In this document: one piece after another, positions 26,197 to 35,757 of the stretch
Numbering within the stretch: position 1 is the first letter of the stretch
How the letters are laid out: each line of letters opens with the position of its first letter
Source of the DNA: Lachnospiraceae bacterium
GTDB taxonomy: Bacteria > Bacillota > Clostridia > Lachnospirales > Lachnospiraceae
Assembly: GCA_017427775.1 (NCBI GenBank)
Contig: JAFRSD010000013.1
Coordinates: 144,427-208,426, forward strand
Direction: 5' to 3'
DNA: 64,000 nt
Notes under the pieces: model-generated
What the model saw: only the letters and a program-made list of their open reading frames with translations
What the model was told of the DNA's origin: nothing
Databases searched by the model: none
Program-made: the position numbers and the translations under genes

Positions 26197-27348
26197 ATGC
26201 TTCACAGAATGGCGGAGGAGGAGATCCGAATCCGGAAGATCGAGAATCTCCGGATGGTTTCTCTTTATGAATTTACCGGAGCCGTACGGCAGCCGGGCGA
26301 ACGTTCGAATGCGGACGGAACGCCCCGGGGATGTACGGCTATTACTGTTCTCTGCGGCGAGAACGAACAGTTCACCCTGAGTGAAATGGACCCTTATTTC
26401 GATGCGCTCTGCGATCAGACGCTTACGGTTTACGGACGTCTTCCCGACCGCAGCGCGGTTGTGATGGACGATGCTACGCGTGCCGTGATGGAGGCCGGCA
26501 TTTCCGTTTCGGAGGACAGCTTTACCGAACGGTTCTATGAAATGACCGGCAATCCGCTGCCGATGCTTCCCTATGATGCGTGCCTTTCCAAACGTTTTCT
26601 GCCGCTTGCGGAATATATCGTCGGCGAGATGGAAACGGTTCTCGAGCGGAACGGAAAGGTGACTGACCGGGTGACCGGATGGCGCGGCAAAGGGCTTCTG
26701 CAGCTGCATCTCGGCGAAGAGTTCCCGCAAGTCCCGGTCATGGCCATGCGGATGGGCGTGTCGTCGTACAGGATGACGCTCGGCGGCTATCCGGAGGAAA
26801 GGGAGAATACGCTTTGTGATATTACGGTGCAGCCGGACCGGATGGAGGTCGCATTTGCCTCGGAGAAATCAGGACTTACCGGTCGATGGGAGTTCCTGTT
26901 TTCAATCCCGTATATGGAAACGCGGATCACGATATCCCGCGGCGGAAAGGAGATCTGCTACGAGTGCAACCGCTTTCAGGCAGTAGGGAATGCGGAACTT
27001 ACGGAAAAGGAGAAGAAGCTGCTTCCGGAAGGGGTTAAACCGACGGTTCTTTACAGACTTCCGTGGGGCGTGACATTTGTCCTGACCGAGACCGGGGAGA
27101 AGTTCGGAACGATCACAAGAAACCATTACCAAAGGTCGCTTGTATACCCGGATGCGGGGTACTCCGAAACATTTTCCTGGAGCGTGATCAGGAATACAGA
27201 GAGCGGCGTCGTGCTCAGAAAGAACAATGTCCGTATGATTCGAAGCAGCGTCGGAGGCGGACGGTATCAGACTTATTTCAGTGAAGCTGGCGGCGGAATG
27301 ACCGGGAGGTACCGGACCGCTCTGGCCGGCAAATACTTTATTTCATAG
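26197..27348 (+). CDS. Unknown 383-residue protein downstream of rnpB
   Basis: I do not recognise this protein. It has no signal peptide and no membrane span. The first third is mixed and acidic, and residues from about 160 on look beta-rich, with many short polar strands and aromatic residues (for instance GRWEFLFSIPYMETRITIS near 228). The C-terminal part is basic and glycine-rich (SVGGGRYQTYFSEAGGGM). The start at 26197 has only a weak GGTGGG site. It ends nine bases before the AAA+ gene, so it could be the first gene of the MoxR/TelA cluster. Confidence 0.55.
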   Translation: MLHRMAEEEIRIRKIENLRMVSLYEFTGAVRQPGERSNADGTPRGCTAITVLCGENEQFTLSEMDPYFDALCDQTLTVYGRLPDRSAVVMDDATRAVMEAGISVSEDSFTERFYEMTGNPLPMLPYDACLSKRFLPLAEYIVGEMETVLERNGKVTDRVTGWRGKGLLQLHLGEEFPQVPVMAMRMGVSSYRMTLGGYPEERENTLCDITVQPDRMEVAFASEKSGLTGRWEFLFSIPYMETRITISRGGKEICYECNRFQAVGNAELTEKEKKLLPEGVKPTVLYRLPWGVTFVLTETGEKFGTITRNHYQRSLVYPDAGYSETFSWSVIRNTESGVVLRKNNVRMIRSSVGGGRYQTYFSEAGGGMTGRYRTALAGKYFIS

Positions 27349-27357
27349 GGGGACGTC

Positions 27358-29685
27358 ATGGGAATCTTCAGCCCGAAAAATTCGGATCCGACAAGGGAAT
27401 TGTACGACCGGATCGCAGAAACACTGGACCGCTACAGGGACGAAAAAACAAGAGCTCTGTACCGCATGGTGACAGAATACTACAATCATCCGGAGCGCAG
27501 CGTCATTAAGCCGGTAGCGCTCTTCCTCGAAGTTGTGGACACGATTATGAACAATCAGATCAGTTTCAACCGTGCAAACTGGCTCGATGCCGTGAAGTAC
27601 GGTGAACTGATCTATCCGCATATGTTTATGTTAGAGGAGGATACGCAGGATTTCGACGCTCTCGCGAAGGTCTATATTTCCATGTTCGGACCTTACAACG
27701 TAGTATATGCGAGAATGTTTATCCCGAAGCTGTTTCACCTGTTTACGGACAAGATCAACTACTGCCGCTGGATCCTGTCGATCGAGGATAAGGACGGCCT
27801 GACGTCGACGCGCAGAGGCGTGATCTCGGAATTTGCCATTAAGATCCGCTCGTTCTGCATGGATGAGGACGTGTTTACCGCCTCCCTGATCCGACTTACG
27901 TCCCGGATTCTCGAAGGAGAAGACCCGAAAGCCGCTGCGGAGCGCGAATACGCAACGCTGCGCCGCATGAGCGGTGTCTATAACGTCAGCGAGGAGCGCA
28001 TCCTTTTAGCAGAGCAGAAGATTGACGCGGTACAGGCAGCGACGACCAAGCTGCAGGATTCCCTGAAGCTTTCCGAAGACCGCGCAGAAATGCTGAACGG
28101 CCTGTCGGAACGCATTACGAAGGATGTCAAGACGTTCTGCGACGATGAAGTTTCGAACGTAAAAGCAACGCTCAGCAGTCTCCGTGAGGACATCAAGCGA
28201 ATCCACACGGAGTTTACGGAAAGCCAGAGACGTTCCGTGCTGGCGGAAAAGGACGAGCTTGTCAACAGCATTATCTCGGAGAGCCAGAACGGACTCCGCG
28301 AGCTGAAGGGTCAGGCGGACACGATCATTAAGGATGCCCGCAGAGACCTGCTCCGTTTGAACCGCGAGTCCACGGAAACCGTGAACCGTGTCGAAAACTA
28401 TGTAAAGAATAACGAGCGTATTAAAGATATTCTTGCCGACGATACCTTCTCGCAGCAGCTGAACGACAAGATCGATAAACTGATGGAAATGTATGAGTCC
28501 AGGATGGCGGCAGGGGAGATGCCCATGCCCGTCGTTGCTGCGCCGACCCAGGGCACCGGCCGCACCGTGATCGTGGAAAGACCGGCCGCACCCGCCGGGG
28601 AAGGCCGTCCGTATGCACCCGCGGAAGGACCTGCCGGACAGCCGCCGATGCCGCCGGAAGGACGCCCTCCGATGCCGCCGGAAGGAACGGATATGCCGGT
28701 GCCGCCGGTTATCCTTCACAACTGGATGAACGAGGCGAACTACGAGCCGAGTGTGCTGCTTGACGAGAATATCGCATTTGACGAACGCTACCGCATCGCC
28801 ATGAAGCGGAAGCAGGATATGATGAACCACGGCGTGCATTTTCACGCAATGTTCGACGACGTTCTGATCGCCGTGATGGAAAATGCGAATCCTTACCTGA
28901 TCGGTCCCTCCGGCTGCGGAAAGACTTTCATGGTGCAGCAGATCGCGCAGATTCTCGACGTGGAAAGCGTCGATATCGGATATATCAACGAGGAATACGA
29001 CATCCTCGGCTTCCAGACCGCGAACGGCGGTTACAGCTGCCCGAATTTCTACCGCTGCTACAAGTACGGCAAGATTGCGTTCTGCGACGAGCTTGACAAC
29101 GGTAACAGCCGTGCTACCGTAAAGCTCAATTCCTTCCTTTCGGATACGACCAACGGCGCGTATGATTTCCCGCACGGGGAACGTGTCATGCGTCATCCGA
29201 ACTTCCGCATTATCGCAGCCGGCAATACGACCGGTAACGGCGCGGACGCAAACTACAATACCCGTGAGAAGATCGAAGAGTCGGTACAGCAGCGTTTCAC
29301 TCCGGTCTTCGTCGGATACGATAACGAAGTCGAGAAGAGCATTCTCGGGGATTATACGGACTGGTACCGCTTCGTGGTTGCTTTCCGTGACGCGACGACC
29401 GCATGGTCCAAACTGTCGCGCGCGGCTGCGCCCGGTATCATTACAACGCGTGACGTAACAAGAATCCGCAAGTATCTTGACCATAACAGCTTCCCGGACG
29501 AGAAGATCATCGAGTATGAATTTGTCCAGACGAAGGATCCCGAGTATCTCGCATTTCTCGCGAAGGAACTCAGCCGCGAGTACGGCAAGAAGGATGCCGA
29601 CCCGGGCTGCATCGAGCTGATCCGGGTATTTGTCCAGAGAGCATCGGACATTGTCGAGGGCAGGGATATTTCCAGACTGTTCTGA
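27358..29685 (+). CDS. MoxR-like AAA+ ATPase with helical arm
   Basis: The 775-residue protein starts with a helical domain (about residues 1-215). Long coiled coil follows to about 375, then a Pro/Gly-rich linker with repeats of PPMPPEGR-type sequence (about 400-450), then an AAA+ module. Walker A is IGPSGCGKTF near 515 and Walker B IAFCDELDN near 572. RIIAAGNTTGNGADA and ESVQQRFTP supply sensor and arginine-finger segments. The ATPase resembles MoxR/CbbQ remodelling enzymes, which act on partner proteins with metal-binding or vWA domains. The long arm before the motor is unusual. GGGGG lies five bases before the ATG; the next gene follows in 16 bases. Confidence 0.8.
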   Translation: MGIFSPKNSDPTRELYDRIAETLDRYRDEKTRALYRMVTEYYNHPERSVIKPVALFLEVVDTIMNNQISFNRANWLDAVKYGELIYPHMFMLEEDTQDFDALAKVYISMFGPYNVVYARMFIPKLFHLFTDKINYCRWILSIEDKDGLTSTRRGVISEFAIKIRSFCMDEDVFTASLIRLTSRILEGEDPKAAAEREYATLRRMSGVYNVSEERILLAEQKIDAVQAATTKLQDSLKLSEDRAEMLNGLSERITKDVKTFCDDEVSNVKATLSSLREDIKRIHTEFTESQRRSVLAEKDELVNSIISESQNGLRELKGQADTIIKDARRDLLRLNRESTETVNRVENYVKNNERIKDILADDTFSQQLNDKIDKLMEMYESRMAAGEMPMPVVAAPTQGTGRTVIVERPAAPAGEGRPYAPAEGPAGQPPMPPEGRPPMPPEGTDMPVPPVILHNWMNEANYEPSVLLDENIAFDERYRIAMKRKQDMMNHGVHFHAMFDDVLIAVMENANPYLIGPSGCGKTFMVQQIAQILDVESVDIGYINEEYDILGFQTANGGYSCPNFYRCYKYGKIAFCDELDNGNSRATVKLNSFLSDTTNGAYDFPHGERVMRHPNFRIIAAGNTTGNGADANYNTREKIEESVQQRFTPVFVGYDNEVEKSILGDYTDWYRFVVAFRDATTAWSKLSRAAAPGIITTRDVTRIRKYLDHNSFPDEKIIEYEFVQTKDPEYLAFLAKELSREYGKKDADPGCIELIRVFVQRASDIVEGRDISRLF

Positions 29686-29701
29686 TACAGGAGAGTAAGA
29701 C

Positions 29702-30610
29702 ATGCAGGGAAACGGCGTTTCAGCAGAAGATTGCCGCTTTTTGACAATCAAAAAGAGAAAACAACTGATTATCTATCATCTGACGTTTGATTCCCTTCTC
29801 GAGATTGAACGGTTTCTCAGGTCGGATCCTCCGGTCAACGCAAAGAGTTTTCAGCATATGATGAGCATCCGCGCGGACGAAGCCTTCGCGGGACCGCCGC
29901 TTGATAAAGCGATCGCATTCTGCTCCGGAGGCTTTCAGGAGGGAATCGAGGATTTCTTCGCGGTTGCAAAGCCGCTAAGCGCCGTGACCAGACAGACGTT
30001 TAAGCAGCGGAAGGTGCATACCGCGATCGTCGGCAGCCGGCCGAACGTTCCGGCATATATCGCGGGCGAGCCGAAGAATATGTACCGGATGACCAGAGTT
30101 GTTGAGAAGAAGGTTATCCGGATGTACATGAATCTTTCGTATAACCGGAACACGACCGAAGAACAGATCCGTCGGCGCGGGGCACTCGTTCTCAACCTGA
30201 TCGAGATACTCGAGCAGAATGGGTATATTGTCGATTTCCGCGTATTTACCGCAAGTATCGAGTATTCCGAACTGTTCCTCTGTGAGATCATGCTGAAGAA
30301 ACCCGGCAGACGCCTGGAGGTCGCGAAAGTCTATTATCCGATGTGCGGAAAGGCCTTCCTGCGGCGCGTTATCTCCCGGCTGAAAGAGTCCATGCCGTTT
30401 AATGTTAACTGGGGAATGACCTACGGCAAAGTGGCGAGCGAGCTTCTGATCCGTGAAATACTGAAGATTGACAGCAAGTCTATTTACATCGGAACACCGC
30501 AGGAGATGGGCATCACGGGTGGCGACATCCGCATTGACGCGGACGCGTTCCTTTCCCGGATTCATCTGGACGGAAACATCATCATACCGCGGTTTTTCGA
30601 GGAAACATAA
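29702..30610 (+). CDS. Unknown partner of the MoxR-like ATPase, possibly vWA-like
   Basis: The 302-residue cytoplasmic protein has no signal or span. MoxR ATPases are usually encoded next to a vWA-domain partner, and this gene holds that place. VIRMYMNLSYNRNT near residue 137 and the later alternation of hydrophobic strands and helices are compatible with a Rossmann-like vWA fold. A classical DxSxS metal site is not evident, so the assignment is tentative. The N-terminal segment with GSRPNVPAYIAGEPKNMYRM (about 110-129) may be a conserved signature. AGGAG lies before ATG 29702, and telA follows after 23 bases. Confidence 0.45.
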   Translation: MQGNGVSAEDCRFLTIKKRKQLIIYHLTFDSLLEIERFLRSDPPVNAKSFQHMMSIRADEAFAGPPLDKAIAFCSGGFQEGIEDFFAVAKPLSAVTRQTFKQRKVHTAIVGSRPNVPAYIAGEPKNMYRMTRVVEKKVIRMYMNLSYNRNTTEEQIRRRGALVLNLIEILEQNGYIVDFRVFTASIEYSELFLCEIMLKKPGRRLEVAKVYYPMCGKAFLRRVISRLKESMPFNVNWGMTYGKVASELLIREILKIDSKSIYIGTPQEMGITGGDIRIDADAFLSRIHLDGNIIIPRFFEET

Positions 30611-30633
30611 AGTGATTTTTGAAGGAGAGTGCA

Positions 30634-31683
30634 ATGGAAAAGGAGAAAGAAATCGGCTATTTGAGAGTGATCGCCGACAATCCCACGTTAGAGCTGGAGA
30701 CGACCGATATTCCGCAGATCGAGACGAGTATCGCCGAGCTGGACAGCAACGACATCAACAGTATCACAAGGTACGGTCTTGATACGCAGCGGAAAATGGC
30801 AGAGCTCTCGCAGGTGATGATCAACAACCTGAACAATTCGACGATCGATGAAGTTGACGACACGCTGAAGGAAACCATTGCATACCTGTACGGGATCGAA
30901 GCGGACGACGATGATGACCGCCGTATCCTTTTCTGGAAGCGCAAGAACAATGCGGTTGCGATCCGTAAGAAATATGATCAGGCGTCGAAGAACGTTGACA
31001 GTATCGCCAAAACGCTTGAGGAGCATCAGGTACGGCTCATCCGTGACTGCGCGTTTCTGAATCAGATGTTTGAAATGAACCAGGATTACTACCGTCAGGC
31101 GGGTGTAAAGATTGCCGCGATCAAGATGAAGACGGACGAACTGAAGCTCAAGAGAAAAGGCGCGACCGCAAATGCGCTCGAGGATTCCTGGCTGAACAAT
31201 ATCATCGACCGGATGGAGCGGAAGGCCGTTGAGCTGGAGCTGTCCCGTACCGTTTCGATGCAGCAGGCGGCCCAGATCCGTATGCTGCAGACGAACTTCG
31301 CGGTAATGGCGGACAAGCTGCAGTCGACGCTTTACAATACGATCCCGCTCTGGAAGAACCAGATCATTCTTGCGCTCGGCGCAGAGCACGCGAGACAGGC
31401 TGCGCAGACCGATATGACCATCAATGACATGACCAACCGTCTTTTGATCCGCAATGCGGAGAATCTGAAGATGGTAACGGCCGAGACGCAGCGTGCCGCA
31501 GGCAATTCCGCGGTTGACGCTTCGACGCTTGCGGAAACCAACCGCCTGCTGATCGAAAGCCTGGATGAGGTTGTACGGATTCAGTCCGAGAACCGTTCCA
31601 AGCGCGAAACCGTCGAGAGAGAGCTGGAGCGTATCGACCGTGAGATGAAGTACGGTATCCTGATCGATAAAGAGAACCAATAG
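30634..31683 (+). CDS. TelA-family toxic anion resistance protein
   Basis: The 349-residue, highly helical and charged cytoplasmic protein fits the TelA family, named for tellurite resistance but found in many stress-linked clusters with no proven biochemistry. ITRYGLDTQRKMAELSQVMI near residue 49 and the coiled-coil body are typical. FWKRKNN near 105 is also family-like. ATG 30634 has AAGGAGAG just upstream and is preferred over TTG 30619. It lies in one transcription direction with the MoxR-like ATPase and the zinc-ribbon membrane protein. Confidence 0.85.
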   Translation: MEKEKEIGYLRVIADNPTLELETTDIPQIETSIAELDSNDINSITRYGLDTQRKMAELSQVMINNLNNSTIDEVDDTLKETIAYLYGIEADDDDDRRILFWKRKNNAVAIRKKYDQASKNVDSIAKTLEEHQVRLIRDCAFLNQMFEMNQDYYRQAGVKIAAIKMKTDELKLKRKGATANALEDSWLNNIIDRMERKAVELELSRTVSMQQAAQIRMLQTNFAVMADKLQSTLYNTIPLWKNQIILALGAEHARQAAQTDMTINDMTNRLLIRNAENLKMVTAETQRAAGNSAVDASTLAETNRLLIESLDEVVRIQSENRSKRETVERELERIDREMKYGILIDKENQ

Positions 31684-31727
31684 ATCCGAAAGCCGCCCGT
31701 AAGCAAACGGAACGCAGGAGAACAATC

Positions 31728-33335
31728 ATGTTGCTGCAATGCCCCGAATGTAAAGGAAAACTTGTCTATGACATCGCTTCCGAAGGGATGGTGTGTTCTT
31801 CATGCGGCAAATTGTTCCACCGGGACGATCTGCGAGGCGTGAAACGCGAAGTACTCAAACAGAGGAAACTCGATGAACTTTTGCTTGAAGTAAGCGGCGC
31901 GGAAAGCCTGATCCCCGCGGAAGACCGCGGGATTGCGGTTACCGTATACACCTGTCCCGTGTGCGGTCGGGAGATCATCGGCGACCCGGGGCTTGATCTT
32001 ACGGGCTGTTCGCATTGCGGTGCCGGTAAGAAGCTGGAGCCGTGTGATACGGCTATGCACCGTCCGGATATGATCATTCCTTTCAAGATCACCAGGGAAG
32101 AATGTCTCCGCAGATATAAACATTTTACGGAAAAGCAGATTTACAGACCGTTTCAGGCCATGGGAGACGGCGGTTTCCGTCCGGTATACATGCCGTTCCA
32201 TTCCTATGATTTTAAGCGCGAAGGACGCTACCTGTTTGAAGGCAAGACGCGTGAGGCCGGCGAGGGAACCACGATTGTCACGTGGTATAAGGTGCATGGC
32301 AGGATGCGCGGCCATTTTGAAGATGTTTCCGTTCCGGCGACCGAAGACATGAATAACCGTGTGGCCGAAGAAATCCTGCCGTTCCGCTATGATGAAGCCG
32401 TTCCGTTTGAGGAAAGCTATCTGAGCGGATTCTATGTCTTTCCGGAGAATAAAGACCCGGAAGTGACGAAACGGGCGATGAAGAAGGCCGAGGTCGAGCT
32501 TGTGATCGCGCAGGCGAAGAAGGACTTCGCTGATATCGGTCTCAATGTGAATAAGGCACGCAAGCAGCTGCTCGGAGAAGAAAAAGCCGGCACGGTTTCG
32601 TCCGAAGAGATGCATCTCTATCCGGTATGGTATATGCCGTTTAAGACCGGCGACCGCGTCAGCTACGCGATGGTGAACGGACAGACAGGAGAGGTTGCGG
32701 GGGAAGTTCCCGTATCCCGCAGAAAGCTGTTCTCGTGGGTGGCGCTTACGGCAATCCCGCTTGTATTTCTGTTCCGGCTGCTCTGTACGGCAACACCTTC
32801 CTACCTGTATTTCGCGATCACGCTTGCATCGATGATCCTTTCCTGGATCACGCTCGCGGAAGTGCGCGACCTGTATCGGAAGAGCGTCGGATTTGTGATG
32901 ACAACCACACCACAGAAGATTATCGAGGGCGTGTCGTGGGTCGTGGCGGGAGCAGGATTGATGACGTTTTTCACCTACGGACCGTTAGAATCGTTCCCAT
33001 TATTGTTCTGGGGCAGTGAATCGGCGCTTTCCAAGGTCCGCCTGATCAACTGTATTCTTCTTGCGGTGCTGACGGTATACCGGTTCGCGGAACTGGATTA
33101 CCGCTATTCGGCAATCGTCAACAGGGATGATACGGTTCCTGCGGCAATTCTTCTTGTAACGGCTGCCGTTTCAACCATTCTGTTCTGCTTTGATTTTGAC
33201 AGTTTGTGGGGATTTATCCCCGCGCCGATACTGGCACTCGGTACGGCATTTGCCGTCAAATACCAGATTGCGGTTCATAACCGGCTGGAGTCCGAACGGA
33301 TCACGCCGCGCGCAGAAGGGAGGGAAGACGGATGA
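31728..33335 (+). CDS. Double zinc-ribbon membrane protein (first paralogue)
   Basis: The 535-residue protein has two zinc ribbons, CPECKG...CSSCGK at about residues 4-26 and CPVCGR...CSHCGA at about 76-99. A soluble domain follows with VIPFKITREECLRRY-type sequence near 120, then a C-terminal half with about six membrane segments from residue 330. The name usually given is TFIIB-type zinc ribbon protein; no function is established that I know of. It is clearly paralogous to the protein at 35758, sharing the IPFK...EEC block and the GDRVSYAMVNGQTG block before the membrane part. AGGAG precedes the ATG. Confidence 0.75.
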   Translation: MLLQCPECKGKLVYDIASEGMVCSSCGKLFHRDDLRGVKREVLKQRKLDELLLEVSGAESLIPAEDRGIAVTVYTCPVCGREIIGDPGLDLTGCSHCGAGKKLEPCDTAMHRPDMIIPFKITREECLRRYKHFTEKQIYRPFQAMGDGGFRPVYMPFHSYDFKREGRYLFEGKTREAGEGTTIVTWYKVHGRMRGHFEDVSVPATEDMNNRVAEEILPFRYDEAVPFEESYLSGFYVFPENKDPEVTKRAMKKAEVELVIAQAKKDFADIGLNVNKARKQLLGEEKAGTVSSEEMHLYPVWYMPFKTGDRVSYAMVNGQTGEVAGEVPVSRRKLFSWVALTAIPLVFLFRLLCTATPSYLYFAITLASMILSWITLAEVRDLYRKSVGFVMTTTPQKIIEGVSWVVAGAGLMTFFTYGPLESFPLLFWGSESALSKVRLINCILLAVLTVYRFAELDYRYSAIVNRDDTVPAAILLVTAAVSTILFCFDFDSLWGFIPAPILALGTAFAVKYQIAVHNRLESERITPRAEGREDG

Positions 33336-33541
33336 TCATCCTTTATCTTGTCAGTATTCTTACGGCGCTTCTTGTTTCCCTTGTTCTGCATGTGACGATC
33401 CTCCGGTTTTTAAGCCGGAAGACGGGCGTCAACACGAAGAAGAACATGAGAGAGCAGAAGGGCGGCATGGTTTTCAAACGCGAATTTACCGAAACGCGGG
33501 TTTCTTACGAGTACAATTACTTTTCGGGCGACGGGTTATAA
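33332..33541 (+). CDS. Small membrane protein (69 residues)
   Basis: One N-terminal hydrophobic segment (about residues 2-24) is followed by a basic cytoplasmic tail with RKTGVNTKKNMREQKGGM. I recognise no family. Its ATG overlaps the stop of the zinc-ribbon gene by four bases, with GGGAGGG upstream, so it is very likely translated with it. It probably assists that membrane protein. Confidence 0.65.
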   Translation: MIILYLVSILTALLVSLVLHVTILRFLSRKTGVNTKKNMREQKGGMVFKREFTETRVSYEYNYFSGDGL

Positions 33542-33595
33542 ACCGCCGCTCGTTTCATTTTCCGTCAAAATGTCAATGGGTTTTACTCATTCATA

Positions 33596-33624
33596 TTGCA
33601 TAAGAATGGAAGTTATGCTATACT
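33596..33624 (+). promoter_or_regulatory. Promoter of thrC
   Basis: TTGCAT (33596-33601), a 17-base spacer and TATACT (33619-33624) with TGC before it form a near-consensus extended promoter about 50 bases before thrC. The leader is too short for a T-box. Confidence 0.75.
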
Positions 33625-33674
33625 GAATCAAAATGGCGACACGTGTACTGTGTTTATGAAAGAAGGATAAAAGA

Positions 33675-35177
33675 ATGAATATTATGTACCGGAATACAAG
33701 AGGACAGGGCAGTGAAGTAACCGCCTCGCAGGCAATTCTTAAGGGACTTGCGGACGGCGGCGGACTGTATGTTCCGACCTCTTATCCGAAGATGGATAAA
33801 AGCCTTGTTGAGCTTGCCTCAATGGATTATAAGGGCGTGGCTTACGAGGTGATGAAGCTGTTCTTCACGGATTATACCGAGGAGGAGCTTCGTGGCTGCA
33901 TCGAGAAGGCATACGACGAGAAGTTCGATAACGATGAGATCGCGCCGATGGCGGAAGCCGATCACGCTTATTATCTCGAACTGTTCCACGGCCAGACGAT
34001 CGCCTTCAAGGATATGGCGCTTTCCATCCTGCCGCACCTTCTTACGACGGCAGCGAAGAAGAACAACCAGAAGGACGAGATTGTCATCCTGACGGCTACC
34101 TCCGGCGATACCGGAAAGGCTGCTCTGGCGGGCTTCCGCGACGTACCCGGAACGAAGATCATCGTATTTTACCCGAAGAACGGCGTGAGCCGTATCCAGG
34201 AGCTGCAGATGGTTACCGAGAAAGGCGCCAATACGACCGTGATCGGCGTGGACGGCAACTTCGACGACTGCCAGACCGGCGTAAAGAAGATGTTCACGAA
34301 TGAGACGCTCAAGAAGGACATGGCGGCAAAGGGCATGGTATTTTCCTCTGCCAATTCCATTAACATCGGACGTCTCGTGCCGCAGGTGGCATATTATGTA
34401 TTCGCTTATACGAGACTTCTGAAGGAGGAGCGCATCAAGGCCGGCGATCCGGTCAATTATGTTGTTCCGACCGGTAACTTCGGGAATATTCTTGCCTGCT
34501 TCTACGCGAAGAAGCTCGGGCTTCCTGTTGCGAAGATGATCTGCGCGTCCAATGAGAATAAGGTGCTGTACGATTTCTTCACAACAGGCACCTACGATAT
34601 CCGCAGAAAGTTCATCCTGACCAGCTCACCGTCCATGGATATTCTGATCTCGAGCAACCTCGAGCGTCTGATCTATCACAGCGCGGGCGATGACGCCGCG
34701 AAGAACGCGGAGCGCATGGAAGGGCTGAAGAAGGACGGTATCTATACCGTTACGGACGCCATGAAGAAGGAAATGGCCGACTTCGTTCCCGGTTTTGCAA
34801 CCGAGGCGGATACGGCAGCCGAGATCAAAGAATTGTATGAGCGGACCGGCTATGTGATCGATACGCATACGGCCGTTGCTTCGTCGGTATACCGCCGCTA
34901 CCGTAAGGAGAGCGGGGACGAGACGCCTACGGTGATCGTTTCGACCGCCAGCCCGTTCAAATTTGCCAGAAGCGTTATGGAAGCCATTAACGGCGGTAAG
35001 GACGAGAGAGAGGACTTCGCCGTGATCGACGCCCTTTCGAAGACGGCAAATGTGGCGGAGCCTCCGGCAATCCTTGAGATCCGTACGGCTCCCGTCAGAC
35101 ATGACACGGTATGCGAAATCAACGGAATGGAGCGCGAAGTACGCCGCGTTCTCAATGTTCCGGGGACGGAGGCATAA
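33675..35177 (+). CDS. thrC: Threonine synthase
   Basis: Threonine synthase converts O-phosphohomoserine to threonine with PLP. The 500-residue length and sequence fit the longer bacterial class: QTIAFKDMALSILPH near residue 109 includes the PLP lysine, TATSGDTGKAAL near 139 binds the phosphate, and PTGNFGNI near 262 is conserved. AAGGA is seven bases before the ATG. It has its own promoter, so it is probably independent of the zinc-ribbon genes it separates. COG2426-type exporter follows after three bases. Confidence 0.95.
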   Translation: MNIMYRNTRGQGSEVTASQAILKGLADGGGLYVPTSYPKMDKSLVELASMDYKGVAYEVMKLFFTDYTEEELRGCIEKAYDEKFDNDEIAPMAEADHAYYLELFHGQTIAFKDMALSILPHLLTTAAKKNNQKDEIVILTATSGDTGKAALAGFRDVPGTKIIVFYPKNGVSRIQELQMVTEKGANTTVIGVDGNFDDCQTGVKKMFTNETLKKDMAAKGMVFSSANSINIGRLVPQVAYYVFAYTRLLKEERIKAGDPVNYVVPTGNFGNILACFYAKKLGLPVAKMICASNENKVLYDFFTTGTYDIRRKFILTSSPSMDILISSNLERLIYHSAGDDAAKNAERMEGLKKDGIYTVTDAMKKEMADFVPGFATEADTAAEIKELYERTGYVIDTHTAVASSVYRRYRKESGDETPTVIVSTASPFKFARSVMEAINGGKDEREDFAVIDALSKTANVAEPPAILEIRTAPVRHDTVCEINGMEREVRRVLNVPGTEA

Positions 35178-35180
35178 TCC

Positions 35181-35690
35181 GTGTCGGAAGCATTAAGATC
35201 GTTAGCAGACTGGTATAATAATTCCCTCGGCCGGTTTATGCCGAAGGAAGTGTTCATTTTCCTTGTTTCCATGGTGCCGCTTATTGAGCTGCGCGGCGGT
35301 CTTGTTGTCGCAAAGCTTTTGAATATCGGGCTTTGGAAGGCCAATCTGATCTGCATCATCGGAAATATTATCCCGATTCCTTTTATTCTGCTGTTCATAA
35401 AGGCAATCTTCGCGTTTATGAAGAAGCACAATATCTTAAAGGGATTGGTGGAGAAACTCGAGGAACGCGCGGAGAAGAAATCCAAAGGCAAGGACCGCGG
35501 AGAGTTCCTGTTCCTTCTGTTCTTCGTCGGCATTCCGATTCCCGGAACCGGCGCGTGGACGGGTTCTCTGATCGCGGCACTGTTCGAGTTCGACATTAAG
35601 AAGGCGTCGATTGCAATCTTTCTCGGGCTGCTTCTTGCGGCACTGCTGATGAGCCTTTTCAGTTACGGTTTTCTCGGGCTGTTTGTATAA
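35181..35690 (+). CDS. Small multidrug-export family (COG2426) membrane protein
   Basis: The 169-residue protein has about four membrane segments and the family look of small multidrug exporters: VPLIELRGGLVVA near residue 31 and GIPIPGTGAWTGSLIA near 113. Transport by this family has been suggested but substrates are unclear. The start is GTG 35181 with GGAGG eight bases upstream, in the end of thrC, implying coupled translation. Confidence 0.8.
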   Translation: MSEALRSLADWYNNSLGRFMPKEVFIFLVSMVPLIELRGGLVVAKLLNIGLWKANLICIIGNIIPIPFILLFIKAIFAFMKKHNILKGLVEKLEERAEKKSKGKDRGEFLFLLFFVGIPIPGTGAWTGSLIAALFEFDIKKASIAIFLGLLLAALLMSLFSYGFLGLFV

Positions 35691-35757
35691 CGGCAGGGCG
35701 TGACGGCGCCTCGTCCGTCAAAGATTTGTGGGGATTATTTTATGAGGAGGTAAAGTA

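Noticed and set aside
28006..29751. 581-codon open frame opposite the MoxR-like ATPase gene
   Set aside because: The plus strand carries Walker motifs and a ribosome site; the antisense frame is Arg/His/Val-rich with no recognisable domain.
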